Of a stretch of DNA of 39,497 nucleotides, positions 9,113 to 16,798 are shown piece by piece. How positions within the stretch are numbered: the first letter of the stretch is position 1; each line of letters opens with the position of its first letter. The stretch is from Paenibacillus sp. 32O-W (GTDB lineage Bacteria; Bacillota; Bacilli; Paenibacillales; NBRC-103111): NCBI RefSeq assembly GCF_007679495.1, contig NZ_VEGP01000055.1, forward strand, positions 1-39,497, in the 5' to 3' direction. A program made the position numbers and the translations under genes. The notes under the pieces are model-generated. The model did no database searches and was not told the origin of the DNA. It saw only the letters and a list, made by a program, of their open reading frames with translations.

Positions 9113-9502
9113 CTATACAGCAAGAGCTTCAAGAAACCGAACCACTTCTAACGAATGCTCTCCTCCCGCTTTGGCATGCCCGATTAACGGAATGGTATGA
9201 GGTCCCTTGGAATGAAGGGCTTCCGGGTTATCCTGAAGGATGGCTTTGACGATGTCCAGCTTGCCCAGCATGGCGGCGGCGAACAGATCGATTCGGGCCC
9301 CTTGTTCCAGCAGATAGAGCGCGATGTCGCGCCTGCCCATGTGGGCTGCTGCGCCTAATGCCGTCTCCCAATCTCCATTGCCCCAATCCCATGCGGCATT
9401 AAGCAGCCCGGGGTGCTGCTCCAGCATCTCCTTAACCTTATCGAAATCGGCATGAGCCTGGTACACAAAATCTTTGACTAAATCAGGGGCAAGTTCCGGC
9501 AT
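9113..9502 (-). CDS. Small ankyrin-repeat protein
   Basis: The 129-residue protein contains two recognisable ankyrin repeats: WETALGAAAHMGRRDIALYL followed by LEQGARIDLF, and AAAMLGKLDIVKAILQDNPE. A leading helical segment is VKEMLEQHPGLLN. Such proteins bind other proteins and have no enzymatic role. The frame is open from an ATG at 9538, but AAGGAGAGG sits 8 nt before the ATG at 9502, which decides the start. It is the last gene of a minus-strand group behind the acetyltransferase, with a 143-nt gap. Its repeats resemble those of the first gene in the group, suggesting duplication or a common partner. No signal peptide is present. Confidence 0.75.
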   Translation of the reverse strand: MPELAPDLVKDFVYQAHADFDKVKEMLEQHPGLLNAAWDWGNGDWETALGAAAHMGRRDIALYLLEQGARIDLFAAAMLGKLDIVKAILQDNPEALHSKGPHTIPLIGHAKAGGEHSLEVVRFLEALAV

Positions 9503-9645
9503 AGGGCTATCCTCTCCTTGGCGATTGATTAAGGTCATTTATTAAAGCATTAATTAAAGCAAGCAATATTTAAAAGCATTAATCGAAATCGATGATAGTC
9601 GCGTTAGAAAAGATTCAAGTGATGAGAGCGAGCAAAGGTTCAAGG

Positions 9646-10464
9646 CTAGGTGGTAACGGTGCCCCAGACCGCGCGCGTCCACGCGATTCGCATCCCGGCT
9701 CTCTCCATATTGTTCTGGCTGGTGCCGGCGAAGCTCGCCTGTGCCGCTACGAGTCTGCAATCCGCCTTATACGCATCATGCATCCGTCTTAACAGAAGCG
9801 CGGTATGCAGCCCCTTCCTCCGGAATTGAGGAGCGGTTGCGGCCAGAGTGCAGGAAGCGATGTCATCGCTTATATGCATGACAGCTACGGCAGCCGGCTG
9901 CTCCTGCCACGATGCCAGGTAGATTCTCCAGCCCGGCCTTCCCAGCAGGCCGATATTGTTATTGAAGAAATGATGCTTGTGTACCGGGGCCATCCCCGAT
10001 CCGACACAATGAACTTCCGCATAGTGCTGGAAATCCTCTTCATCCTTCACTTCACGGATGGAGATTTCTGCGGGCAGCGCGGGCAGTTCGGCTTTCGGCA
10101 GCCCATACAGGACGGAGTGGAAGCCCTCCTGCTGCAAGCCATGCCGGGCCAGTTCCTTGAACAGCTCCGGGCTGCAGTCGACAGGGTTGATATCCATCTG
10201 GAAGGCTCTCTGCCGTTCCCGGTAGAATTGAACGATTTCCTCCAGCCGTTTCAGGTCCTCGTGGGAGAACCCTTTTACGGAATTGAACAGGCTCCAGGGC
10301 ATTTCTCTAACATAGAAGGCCGTCGATTTCCCGAAACGCCGAATTTCGACGCCGTTCGGATTTCCTTCCCGTTCGCCAATAGAGCTGATTCTCGAAGTAA
10401 AAAATTCGACTTCCGACTGCTGAATCCGCCGGGCCCATTCCTCGTTAATGACGGGAAGCTTCAA
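9646..10464 (-). CDS. GNAT-family N-acetyltransferase
   Basis: This 272-residue protein has its GNAT core in the C-terminal half. Motif A is TAPQFRRKGLHTALLLRRMH (acetyl-CoA pyrophosphate loop R-R-K-G-L-H), preceded by the strand AAVAVMHISDDIASCTL and followed by SQNNMERAGM. The N-terminal 130 residues form an extra domain, as in two-domain GNATs; the substrate cannot be told. The start codon is TTG at 10464, supported by GGGAGGG 6 nt upstream, and it overlaps the stop of the preceding RHH-ankyrin gene as TTGA, so translation is coupled. RHH plus GNAT is the order of TacAT-like toxin-antitoxin pairs. However, this GNAT is much larger than those toxins, so a toxin role is only a hypothesis. 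Confidence 0.8.
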   Translation of the reverse strand: MKLPVINEEWARRIQQSEVEFFTSRISSIGEREGNPNGVEIRRFGKSTAFYVREMPWSLFNSVKGFSHEDLKRLEEIVQFYRERQRAFQMDINPVDCSPELFKELARHGLQQEGFHSVLYGLPKAELPALPAEISIREVKDEEDFQHYAEVHCVGSGMAPVHKHHFFNNNIGLLGRPGWRIYLASWQEQPAAVAVMHISDDIASCTLAATAPQFRRKGLHTALLLRRMHDAYKADCRLVAAQASFAGTSQNNMERAGMRIAWTRAVWGTVTT

Positions 10465-11354
10465 ATTGGATCCCTCCCATCTGCAGGGTTAGCAGCCGCC
10501 ATAATAAGGCGGGCGGCTTCGAGATTGCCTTTCATCCGTGCGTATTCTTCCGGCGTTAGCTTATCGCTGTTTACAATGCGGGGATTGGCGCCTTCCTTAA
10601 GCAGCAGCCCGATGATTTCGGTCCGGTTGAAATGGGCCGCAACATGCAAAGGAGTAAAGCCGCGACGAGCCTCCCCCTCACACTGCGAATCGATGTCGGT
10701 ACCGTGCCGGAGCAGCAGTTTGACGAGATTAAGATGGTTGGCGGCAATGGCGGCATGCAGCGGAGTATTGTCAAGCTTGCCGTCCTTCCCTTTAAGATTG
10801 GGATCGGCCCCGTTGTCGAGCAAATAAGCCGCCGCCTCCTCGTTGCCGAAATGCGCCGCAAGACCGAGCGGGGTGTACCCGTCGAAGCTGTGGCTGTTGA
10901 CCAATTCCGGGGACGCGCTTACCAGCTCCCGGATTCTCGATGTATTGCCGACTGCGGCCGCCTCATACAAGCTCAGCTCGGCCCCTCTTTGCAGGAGCAG
11001 CTCCCGGATCTCGTTAGCCCGGTAGTAAGCGGACATCAGGATGGCGGTTTGGCCCTCTTCGGTCTTGGCGTCCTTCAGCTTCTCATCGATATCCAGAAGC
11101 TGCTTGACTTTGTCCAGATTATGGCTCTTCACCGCGTCGAGCATTTCGTTCTTCAAATCGCGGACTTGGGCCTCCAAGGCTTTGGCCTTGAGCAGCAGCT
11201 CTTCGGAGGACTGCACCCCGATGCTGACAAATTGGGAGGCTGCTTCGGAGCGGCTTTGCGCAAGCCCAGAATTGACCAACAAATCCACCGCCTGGAGAGT
11301 GGTTTCATCCAGCCTTACGGAGATGACGATGCTTCTTTTTGACTTTCTGCTCAT
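10461..11354 (-). CDS. Ribbon-helix-helix/ankyrin fusion, likely autoregulator
   Basis: Residues 7-50 (SIVISVRLDETTLQAVDLLV, then an SRSEAASQFVSIGV helix) have the strand-helix-helix pattern of ribbon-helix-helix DNA-binding domains. A coiled-coil-like segment to about 75 follows. About five ankyrin repeats run to residue 285, including DGYTPLGLAAHFGNEEAAAY, NTPLHAAIAANHLNLVKLLL and FTPLHVAAHFNRTEIIGLLL. The total is 297 residues. The fusion predicts a dimeric DNA binder that senses or tethers a protein partner. It is the first gene of the minus-strand operon, coupled to the GNAT gene by TTGA. A perfect 18-bp palindrome lies 23 bp before its ATG and is the obvious candidate operator. The ribosome binding site is weak. 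Confidence 0.8.
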   Translation of the reverse strand: MSRKSKRSIVISVRLDETTLQAVDLLVNSGLAQSRSEAASQFVSIGVQSSEELLLKAKALEAQVRDLKNEMLDAVKSHNLDKVKQLLDIDEKLKDAKTEEGQTAILMSAYYRANEIRELLLQRGAELSLYEAAAVGNTSRIRELVSASPELVNSHSFDGYTPLGLAAHFGNEEAAAYLLDNGADPNLKGKDGKLDNTPLHAAIAANHLNLVKLLLRHGTDIDSQCEGEARRGFTPLHVAAHFNRTEIIGLLLKEGANPRIVNSDKLTPEEYARMKGNLEAARLIMAAANPADGRDPI

Positions 11355-11376
11355 AAATAAACACCCGAATGTAATT

Positions 11377-11394
11377 TTGTAATAAGTATTACAA
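11377..11394. promoter_or_regulatory. Perfect 18-bp palindrome, candidate RHH operator
   Basis: TTGTAATAAGTATTACAA has 8-bp arms around an AG centre and lies 23-40 bp upstream of the RHH-ankyrin ATG, where a promoter is expected. Ribbon-helix-helix repressors commonly bind such sites in front of their own operons. Binding here is inferred. Confidence 0.6.
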
Positions 11395-11441
11395 GTTTAA
11401 TATATCATTGGAATGAAAAAAATGTCAAAGCCGATGCGTAA

Positions 11442-11543
11442 GGTAGAACCCGGGTAGACAGCCAGGATGGGCGCAATAGGGTAGAACCCGGTAGACAGCC
11501 ATGATGGGGCAATAGAGATAGAATCCGGGGAGCAGCAGGATAG
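11442..11543. repeat. Imperfect tandem repeat, 38-bp unit
   Basis: Units start at 11442 and 11480: GGTAGAACCCGGGTAGACAG and GGTAGAACCCGGTAGACAG, each followed by a CCA(G/T)GATGGG-type tail and CAATAG. A diverged third copy begins near 11516 (GATAGAATCCGGGG). No gene is seen in the 11395-11740 gap besides this repeat. Confidence 0.6.
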
Positions 11544-11740
11544 GCATTTTTACGAGATTATGGGGTGAATCGGGGATTCCGGGTTTTAGCTCCCGGGGAA
11601 GAAGACAGAATAATAAAGTCCAGTTAAGCACTCCAGACGTCAGGGGGCTGTGGCGGCAGATCGCTTAGCCTTCGCCATAATTTGCTGACGGGATACGAAC
11701 AATATCTATGAAACGATTATTGGGGACGAAAGGATGGATA

Positions 11741-12106
11741 ATGATGATCAAACAGATAGCTACAGTTGCGGTTTATGTGGAGGATCAAGAGAAATCACTG
11801 CAATTTTGGACCGAGAAGGTCGGCTTTGAAGTGGTGGCCAATCATCCGATGGGCCCCCAAGCTCGCTGGATGGAAGTCGCGCCCCCGGGAGCTCAATCGC
11901 GCCTCGTCCTATATCCGAAGAAATTGATGCCGAATTCCGAGGAGTTGAAAGCCTCTATTGTATTCGAATGCGAAGACATTCAGGGCACCTACGACCGCCT
12001 GGCCGGCAATGGGGTAGAATTTATGGAGCCCCCCAACCAAATGGCCTGGGGAACTTATGCCCGGTTTAAAGATATAGACGGTAATGAATTTTTGCTGAAA
12101 GGGTAA
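11741..12106 (+). CDS. VOC-family (glyoxalase/bleomycin resistance fold) protein
   Basis: The roughly 121-residue protein shows a single VOC unit of two beta-alpha-beta-beta-beta modules. Module one is ATVAVYVEDQEKSLQFWTEK through ARWMEVAPPG and SRLVLYPKK. Module two is ASIVFECEDIQGTYDRLAG through YARFKDIDGNEFLL. Members act as small metal-dependent dioxygenases, lyases or drug-binding proteins; substrate cannot be inferred. The frame is open from 11708, but AAAGGA 6-9 nt before ATGATG at 11741/11744 sets the start. The gene stands alone and ends convergently with the next minus-strand gene. Confidence 0.8.
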   Translation: MMIKQIATVAVYVEDQEKSLQFWTEKVGFEVVANHPMGPQARWMEVAPPGAQSRLVLYPKKLMPNSEELKASIVFECEDIQGTYDRLAGNGVEFMEPPNQMAWGTYARFKDIDGNEFLLKG

Positions 12107-12268
12107 TCAACGACCTAGCACGCCGAGTGCAGGCTCGTCCGATGAAACCGCCGGAAATCGAGATAGAGAAGAGGTTCTTCCGAATTGCGATTTCTATTCA
12201 GGTAATCCTGTATGCCAGGCTGTCGCGTTTCCATCGGACGGGCCGTCTTGTTGTGCAAAATCAAAGCA

Positions 12269-12562
12269 TTACCGGGAGTATTCCGGCTCTTCTCCGTCAT
12301 AAGACCGATTATCGTCCGCAAATAAACCGGCCTCCGCATCCGACTCCTCATTCGCATCGTCTTGCTTCTCCTCTTCAGACCATTCATATTTATTCATCGC
12401 TGGTTTCACTTCCTGGAAAAAAGGAGTCCATTCCTCAAATTCGGCTTGCTCCTCCTTTTTGGCCGGAAACAGCATGACACCAATAGCCGTAAGGGTACAG
12501 GTGACCACAATAACGACGGTAAACAATAGAACCGATCCCCAGGGCTGCAGCCAATCCGTCAT
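12269..12562 (-). CDS. Small single-pass membrane protein with acidic tail
   Basis: This 97-residue protein has one hydrophobic segment at residues 9-32 (VLLFTVVIVVTCTLTAIGVM) followed by a long Glu/Asp-rich hydrophilic tail. The frame opens at a GTG (12571) that lies inside AAAGGAGGTGA. That sequence is clearly the ribosome binding site for the ATG at 12562, 7-8 nt away. The topology is probably N-terminus out with the acidic tail in the cytoplasm, though this is not certain. I recognise no family. It is monocistronic and convergent with the VOC gene. An imperfect CGTCCGATG inverted repeat (12138/12230) lies in the convergent spacer and may serve as a shared end. Confidence 0.6.
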   Translation of the reverse strand: MTDWLQPWGSVLLFTVVIVVTCTLTAIGVMLFPAKKEEQAEFEEWTPFFQEVKPAMNKYEWSEEEKQDDANEESDAEAGLFADDNRSYDGEEPEYSR

Positions 12563-12604
12563 CCCGCTCACCTCCTTTCCTTGACCGGACTATGTTCAAA
12601 TATA

Positions 12605-12688
12605 AGAAAGTATAAGTTTTCATCTATACCTGTTCTTATATTTCATCGGTAAACGCGCCCGTCCTAAGGACGGCGATAGCCGTTTATC
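12605..12688. repeat. 84-bp dispersed repeat, copy 1
   Basis: This element matches 33252-33335 over 84 bp with only two C/T differences. It begins AGAAAGTATAAGTTTTCATC and ends with GATAGCCGTTTATC. It contains a hairpin, CGCC-C-GTCC TAA GGAC GGCG. In this copy AGCCG-TTTAT-CGGCT adds a second stem. A partial start (AAGAAAGTATAAGTTTT) recurs near 32648. Function is unknown. Confidence 0.75.
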
Positions 12689-12808
12689 GGCTTCTCCTTA
12701 TATTTTTACCCGATGGGGCTTTGGAATAAACGCCCAGGTGACCTAATCGGCTGTTCCCGCATCCCGAAGAGCTCTTACAAATTAAAGATGTACAACAGCG
12801 GATGTAAA

Positions 12809-12843
12809 ATGTTAACCTATATACGATGAAAAATGGTTTACAA
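12809..12843. promoter_or_regulatory. Likely BirA biotin operator in front of bioB
   Basis: The arms ATGTTAACC and GGTTTACAA match the two halves of the BirA operator (TTGTWAACC...GGTTWACAA), with one changed base, and lie 69 bp before biotin synthase. The 17-bp spacer is slightly longer than the usual 14-16. Biotin-bound BirA would repress here. Confidence 0.6.
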
Positions 12844-12911
12844 TTAAATATAAAAGTCCATTTTCACATGATTATTCGAGAAGAAAACAGGGTTACGGGA
12901 GGAAAATACAT

Positions 12912-13910
12912 ATGACAAAGCTGCAGCAAATCAACTGGAACGAATATGCGGACAAAGCGCTAAGCGGGGAAAGACTCACCATGGAGGAGAGCTTGTCCGT
13001 GATTCAGGCGGATGACAGCGAATTACTGGCTATTCTGCAGGCGGCTTACCGGGTGAGGAGGCATTATTACGGCAATAAAGTAAAGCTGAACCTGATAATG
13101 AATGCCAAGAGCGGGCTGTGCCCGGAGGATTGCGGCTACTGCTCGCAGTCGATCGTTTCCAATGCGCCGATTGAAAAATATACTTTGCTGGAGAAAGATA
13201 CCTTGGTGGATGGGGCGCGCAAAGCGATGGAGCTTAAGGCAGGCACCTATTGCATAGTGGCGAGCGGCCGGGGTCCCAGCAACCGGGAGGTGGACCAGGT
13301 AGTGGCGGCTGTTCAGGAAATCAAGGCGACGATGCCGATGAAAATTTGCGCTTGCCTCGGCATATTGAATGAGGAGCAGGCTCGGAGGCTGAAAGAAGCG
13401 GGAGTGGACCGGTATAACCATAACTTGAATACGAGCTCCAGCCATTTCGGCCGGATAACGACGACCCATACCTATGACGATCGGGTTCAGACGGTAGAGA
13501 AGGCCAAGACCGCCGGAATGTCGCCTTGCTCCGGGTGTATCATCGGCATGGGCGAGAGCGATCGGGAAATTGTGGAAATCGCCTGGTCCTTGAGAGAACT
13601 CGGAGCCGATTCCATTCCCGTGAATTTCCTTCATCCGATCGAAGGTACCCCGCTGGCCGGCCGGAACGACCTGAACCCCCGCCGATGCTTGAAGGTACTG
13701 GCTCTGTTCCGCTTCATCTGCCCGTCTAAGGAAATCCGGGTGTCCGGGGGACGCGAGCTGCAGCTTCGCTCGCTTCAGCCGCTCAGCCTGTATGCGGCCA
13801 ATTCCGTGTTTGTCGGAGATTACTTGACTACCGAAGGTCAGGAGTCGCTCGCCGATCACCGGATGATCGAAGACCTCGGATTCGAGATTGAGGAGTGCGC
13901 ACTTGGTTAA
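12912..13910 (+). CDS. bioB: Biotin synthase
   Basis: This radical-SAM enzyme inserts sulfur into dethiobiotin, the last step of biotin synthesis in the cytoplasm. The 4Fe-4S motif CPEDCGYC is at C70/C74/C77. Further conserved cysteines occur in GTYCIVASGRG, MKICACLG and MSPCSGCIIGMGE, as for the second cluster, and EIRVSGGRE carries the conserved arginine region. At 332 residues the length is normal. ACGGGAGG lies 9 nt before the ATG. No other biotin gene (bioA, D, F, W, I) is next to it, so it is a stand-alone bioB behind a likely BirA site. A separate bio locus may be elsewhere, or the cell may scavenge dethiobiotin. Confidence 0.95.
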   Translation: MTKLQQINWNEYADKALSGERLTMEESLSVIQADDSELLAILQAAYRVRRHYYGNKVKLNLIMNAKSGLCPEDCGYCSQSIVSNAPIEKYTLLEKDTLVDGARKAMELKAGTYCIVASGRGPSNREVDQVVAAVQEIKATMPMKICACLGILNEEQARRLKEAGVDRYNHNLNTSSSHFGRITTTHTYDDRVQTVEKAKTAGMSPCSGCIIGMGESDREIVEIAWSLRELGADSIPVNFLHPIEGTPLAGRNDLNPRRCLKVLALFRFICPSKEIRVSGGRELQLRSLQPLSLYAANSVFVGDYLTTEGQESLADHRMIEDLGFEIEECALG

Positions 13911-13924
13911 ATCCTTGCCGGTTA

Positions 13925-13954
13925 TTGGCACATCAGCCGGGTTTGGACTATAAT
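13925..13954 (+). promoter_or_regulatory. Promoter of the kduD-kdgK-eda operon
   Basis: TTGGCA, an 18-bp spacer and a perfect TATAAT precede kduD, starting just after the bioB stop. Confidence 0.7.
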
Positions 13955-14019
13955 GGGGGGAGAATCGGACAAGGGTGTCCGCTCTTCAAATAAAGAATAA
14001 CGGATGGGGTGCTGCTTTC

Positions 14020-14775
14020 ATGAATTTATTTGATCTTACGGGAAAAACAGCTATCGTCACTGGCGGGGCCGTAGGCCTGGGTGGAGGAATGGCACTGGGT
14101 TTGGCCAAGGCGGGAGCGGACGTTGCCATTGTTACAAGCCGCGACAAGACTCGCGAAGTCCATAACCAGATTGAAGCCATGGGACGCAAAGCTCATACCA
14201 TTGTGGCTGATCTTAGCGATGAAAGCAAGCTTCCGCAAGTGATCAACGAAACTTTGGAAGTTTTCGGGAAGATTGATATTTTGGTCAACAACTCCGGAAT
14301 CATTCGTCGTACTCCAGCAGCCGATCACTCTGCGAAGGATTGGCATGACGTCATTAACCTCAACCTGAACTCGGTCTTCTTCCTGTGCCAGCTGGCCGGA
14401 CGCGAAATGATCAAGCAAGGGTCGGGAAAAATAATTAATATCGCTTCGATGCTCAGTTATCAGGGCGGAATTAACGTGCCCGGGTATACGGCTGCGAAGC
14501 ACGGTGTGGCAGGAATAACGAAAGCTCTGGCTAACGAGTGGGCGGGTAAGGGAATCAATGTGAACGCAATCGCTCCCGGATACATGTCCACGGATAATAC
14601 CGCTGCTCTCCGCGCCGATGAGAACCGTAACAAAGCGATTCTGGAGCGGATTCCGGCCGGTCGCTGGGGAACGACGGAAGATTTGCAAGGACCCGTTATC
14701 TTCCTGGCTTCTGCAGCATCGGATTATATGAGCGGCCATGTGCTTGATGTCGATGGCGGATGGATGAGCAGATAA
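14020..14775 (+). CDS. kduD: 2-dehydro-3-deoxy-D-gluconate 5-dehydrogenase
   Basis: A classical short-chain dehydrogenase of 251 residues: cofactor loop TGGAVGLGGG at 14-23, NNSG at 90-93, and the catalytic triad S143, Y156 and K160 (VPGYTAAKHG). The sequence style (MNLFDLTGKTAIVTGG start, GYMSTDNTAALRAD) is that of KduD, which interconverts 2,5-diketo-3-deoxygluconate and KDG during pectin/uronate breakdown. The frame opens at 13975, but ATG 14020, about 10 nt after GGATGGGG, fits the family start. It is the first gene of a three-gene operon whose next members handle KDG and KDPG, which supports this function over a generic gluconate 5-dehydrogenase. No KduI isomerase is present in the window. 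Confidence 0.88.
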   Translation: MNLFDLTGKTAIVTGGAVGLGGGMALGLAKAGADVAIVTSRDKTREVHNQIEAMGRKAHTIVADLSDESKLPQVINETLEVFGKIDILVNNSGIIRRTPAADHSAKDWHDVINLNLNSVFFLCQLAGREMIKQGSGKIINIASMLSYQGGINVPGYTAAKHGVAGITKALANEWAGKGINVNAIAPGYMSTDNTAALRADENRNKAILERIPAGRWGTTEDLQGPVIFLASAASDYMSGHVLDVDGGWMSR

Positions 14776-14776
14776 G

Positions 14777-15745
14777 ATGACGGACCGTATGCAAATGTTT
14801 CAGCCTGAGGTTGTCACGTTCGGAGAGACAATGGCGGTTCTGATGCCTAATGGCTCCAAAGGAATCGAATATACCTCCCATCTGGAGAAGTCGTTCGGGG
14901 GAGCTGAAAGCAACGTAGCCATCGGGATTTCGCGTCTTGGCCACCGGGCAGGCTGGTTTGGCCGGCTGGGAGAGGATCCGCTCGGGCGGATGATTCTCAA
15001 GCGTATCCGCGGGGAAGGCGTCGATGTCTCCCGGGCGGAATTGACGTCGGAGGCTCCGACAGGACTCATTCTGCGGGAGAATGTAGCCGGTAAATCATCG
15101 GTCTACTATTACCGCAGGCACTCGGCAGCCAGCCGAATGGAGCCCGTGCATCTGGACGAATCCTATATTCGTCAGGCCTCTATTCTCCATGTGACCGGCA
15201 TTACTCCGGCATTGAGCGAGAGCTGCCGGGATACCGTAGCCGAAGCGATTGCCATCGCCCGCCGCAACGGAGTAAAGGTATGCTTCGACCCGAATTTGCG
15301 CCTGAAGCTGTGGAGTGTCGACAAGGCACGGGAAACCTTGTTCACGTTTGCAGAGCAGGCGGATTATTTCCTGCCCGGCCTGGACGAGCTTAAGCTGCTG
15401 TATCAGACGGATAATTTCGATGAGATTGTGGAACAGCTAAGTCGGCTGCAAGCCGTTTCCATCGTCAAGGGCGGGGACGCCGAGACCTTTATTGTAGAGC
15501 AGGGGAAGGCCCGCTCCATTCCATACTTCAAGGTGGAGCAGGTGGTCGATACGGTCGGTGCCGGTGACGGCTTCTGCGCAGGATTCATTGCCGGCTTGCT
15601 CAAGAACTACTCGCTTGACGAAGCCGTTCGTCTGGGCAACCTGGTCGGAGCCATGGTCATTCAGATGGAGGGGGACTGGGAAGGCATCCCGACCTGGGAA
15701 CAGGTGCAGGCGACCTTGAATCGGGTAGCCCATGTTGAAAGATAA
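14777..15745 (+). CDS. kdgK: 2-keto-3-deoxygluconate kinase
   Basis: This PfkB-family sugar kinase of 322 residues phosphorylates KDG to KDPG with ATP. The family entrance FGETMAVL with FGGAESNVAIGISRLG is followed by the C-terminal signature DTVGAGDGFCAGF, in which D264 is the catalytic base and GAGD forms the anion hole. VYYYRRHSAAS is typical for KDG kinases. It begins 1 nt after the kduD stop, so the two are co-translated. A second ATG at 14789 is possible. The KDPG aldolase gene follows 49 nt later. Confidence is high for the fold and good for substrate because of its neighbours. Confidence 0.9.
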   Translation: MTDRMQMFQPEVVTFGETMAVLMPNGSKGIEYTSHLEKSFGGAESNVAIGISRLGHRAGWFGRLGEDPLGRMILKRIRGEGVDVSRAELTSEAPTGLILRENVAGKSSVYYYRRHSAASRMEPVHLDESYIRQASILHVTGITPALSESCRDTVAEAIAIARRNGVKVCFDPNLRLKLWSVDKARETLFTFAEQADYFLPGLDELKLLYQTDNFDEIVEQLSRLQAVSIVKGGDAETFIVEQGKARSIPYFKVEQVVDTVGAGDGFCAGFIAGLLKNYSLDEAVRLGNLVGAMVIQMEGDWEGIPTWEQVQATLNRVAHVER

Positions 15746-15794
15746 CCGAATGTCAGGAAACAACTAAACCTTAACAGACGGAAGTGTGATTTCT

Positions 15795-16460
15795 ATGAAG
15801 AAAATGATCGTAACAAGCAAGCTGATGGAAGAAGGAGTAGTCGCGGTACTGCGGGGCGATACTCCGGAGCAAGTAGTGGAGATGGCCGAGCAGGCGATTG
15901 CCGGTGGAATCAAGGCCATCGAGGTGACGATGACCGTTCCTTTTGCGCTGCGCGCCATTGAAGAATTGGGCAAGCGCTACTCCGCAACGGCGGAAGATCC
16001 CGCGAAGTTCGCGATCATAGGGGTGGGAACGGTGCTCGATCCGGAGACGGCGAGAGCAGCTATTCTGTCCGGCGCCGAATTTGTCGTCGGGCCTTCGCTC
16101 AATCCGGCAACGGTTACGCTCTGCCACCGCTACCGGATTCCGGTCATGCCGGGCGTGATGACGATTCAGGAAATCCAGAGCGCTCTGGAGCTCGGGGTGG
16201 ACATCGTCAAGCTGTTCCCGGGCAACCTGTTCTCGCCGGCAATGATCAAAGCGGTCAAAGGCCCGCTCCCGCAAGCCAACATTATGCCTACAGGCGGAGT
16301 ATCGCTGGATAATCTGGGCGATTGGATCCGCGCGGGCGCAGTAGCGGTAGGCATCGGCTCCGACCTGACGGCGGAAGCGGTCAAGACCGGCGATTTCAGC
16401 TTGGTAGCCAAGCGCGCCGCCCAATACAAGGAAGCCTATCTCGCCGCCAAGGCGAAGTGA
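15795..16460 (+). CDS. eda: KDPG (and possibly KHG) aldolase
   Basis: This class I aldolase of 221 residues cleaves KDPG to pyruvate and glyceraldehyde 3-phosphate. Key residues are E43 in GGIKAIEVTMT, the Schiff-base K139 in VDIVKLFPGN, the phosphate loop PTGGVSLDN, and R20 in VVAVLRGD. The frame opens at GTG 15786, but ATG 15795 behind GGAAG is the better start. It is the last gene of the kduD-kdgK-eda operon, and a strong terminator follows, so the operon converts diketo-deoxyuronate to glycolytic intermediates. The same enzyme class may also act on 2-keto-4-hydroxyglutarate. Confidence 0.92.
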   Translation: MKKMIVTSKLMEEGVVAVLRGDTPEQVVEMAEQAIAGGIKAIEVTMTVPFALRAIEELGKRYSATAEDPAKFAIIGVGTVLDPETARAAILSGAEFVVGPSLNPATVTLCHRYRIPVMPGVMTIQEIQSALELGVDIVKLFPGNLFSPAMIKAVKGPLPQANIMPTGGVSLDNLGDWIRAGAVAVGIGSDLTAEAVKTGDFSLVAKRAAQYKEAYLAAKAK

Positions 16461-16534
16461 GTCATCCTATTGAATAATTTTGAACGTCTGTGTTTCAAGG
16501 GATGTTCTTTCGCTGCATCAATTTGACGGTAAAG

Positions 16535-16575
16535 AATAAAGAGTCTTTTCCCAATTTAGGGAAAGGCTCTTTATT
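16535..16575 (+). terminator. Terminator of the kduD-kdgK-eda operon
   Basis: AATAAAGAG-T-CTTTTCCC pairs with GGGAAA-G-GCTCTTTATT around an AATTTA loop. The long stem lies 75 bp after eda. Because it is A/T-rich at both ends it could work in either direction. Confidence 0.85.
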
Positions 16576-16634
16576 CCGTTATAGATCCTTTCGAAGCTGC
16601 CGTTATTATTGGCGCAATGAGGCATCCCGCCATA

Positions 16635-16711
16635 GCCCCGCAGTATAGAGGGATAACCGGGGTTAGTCCCGGTCCGGTGTCTTATGCAATGCAGGGTGCG
16701 GGGCCTCTATA
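16635..16711. other. Structured intergenic segment with pseudoknot-like pairing order
   Basis: GCCCCGCA (16635) can pair with TGCGGGGC (16697), and TATAGAGG (16644) with CCTCTATA (16704). The order A-B-A'-B' is not nested. Between them sits a perfect hairpin ACCGGG-GTTAGT-CCCGGT (16656-16673). It lies between an operon end and a GntR gene promoter. Whether it is transcribed is unknown. Confidence 0.35.
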
Positions 16712-16798
16712 TATAGGAACGGGAAGTAAGTGAAGAACAAGGAAGAAAAGGGGATAGAAGCAGGAATTTGTCTGTTTTCGGCGAAATATGGAAAATTG

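Noticed and set aside
12115-12387. 90-residue minus ORF and an overlapping plus ORF 12127-12477
   Set aside because: Both are out of frame with the small membrane protein at 12269-12562, which has the only good ribosome binding site.
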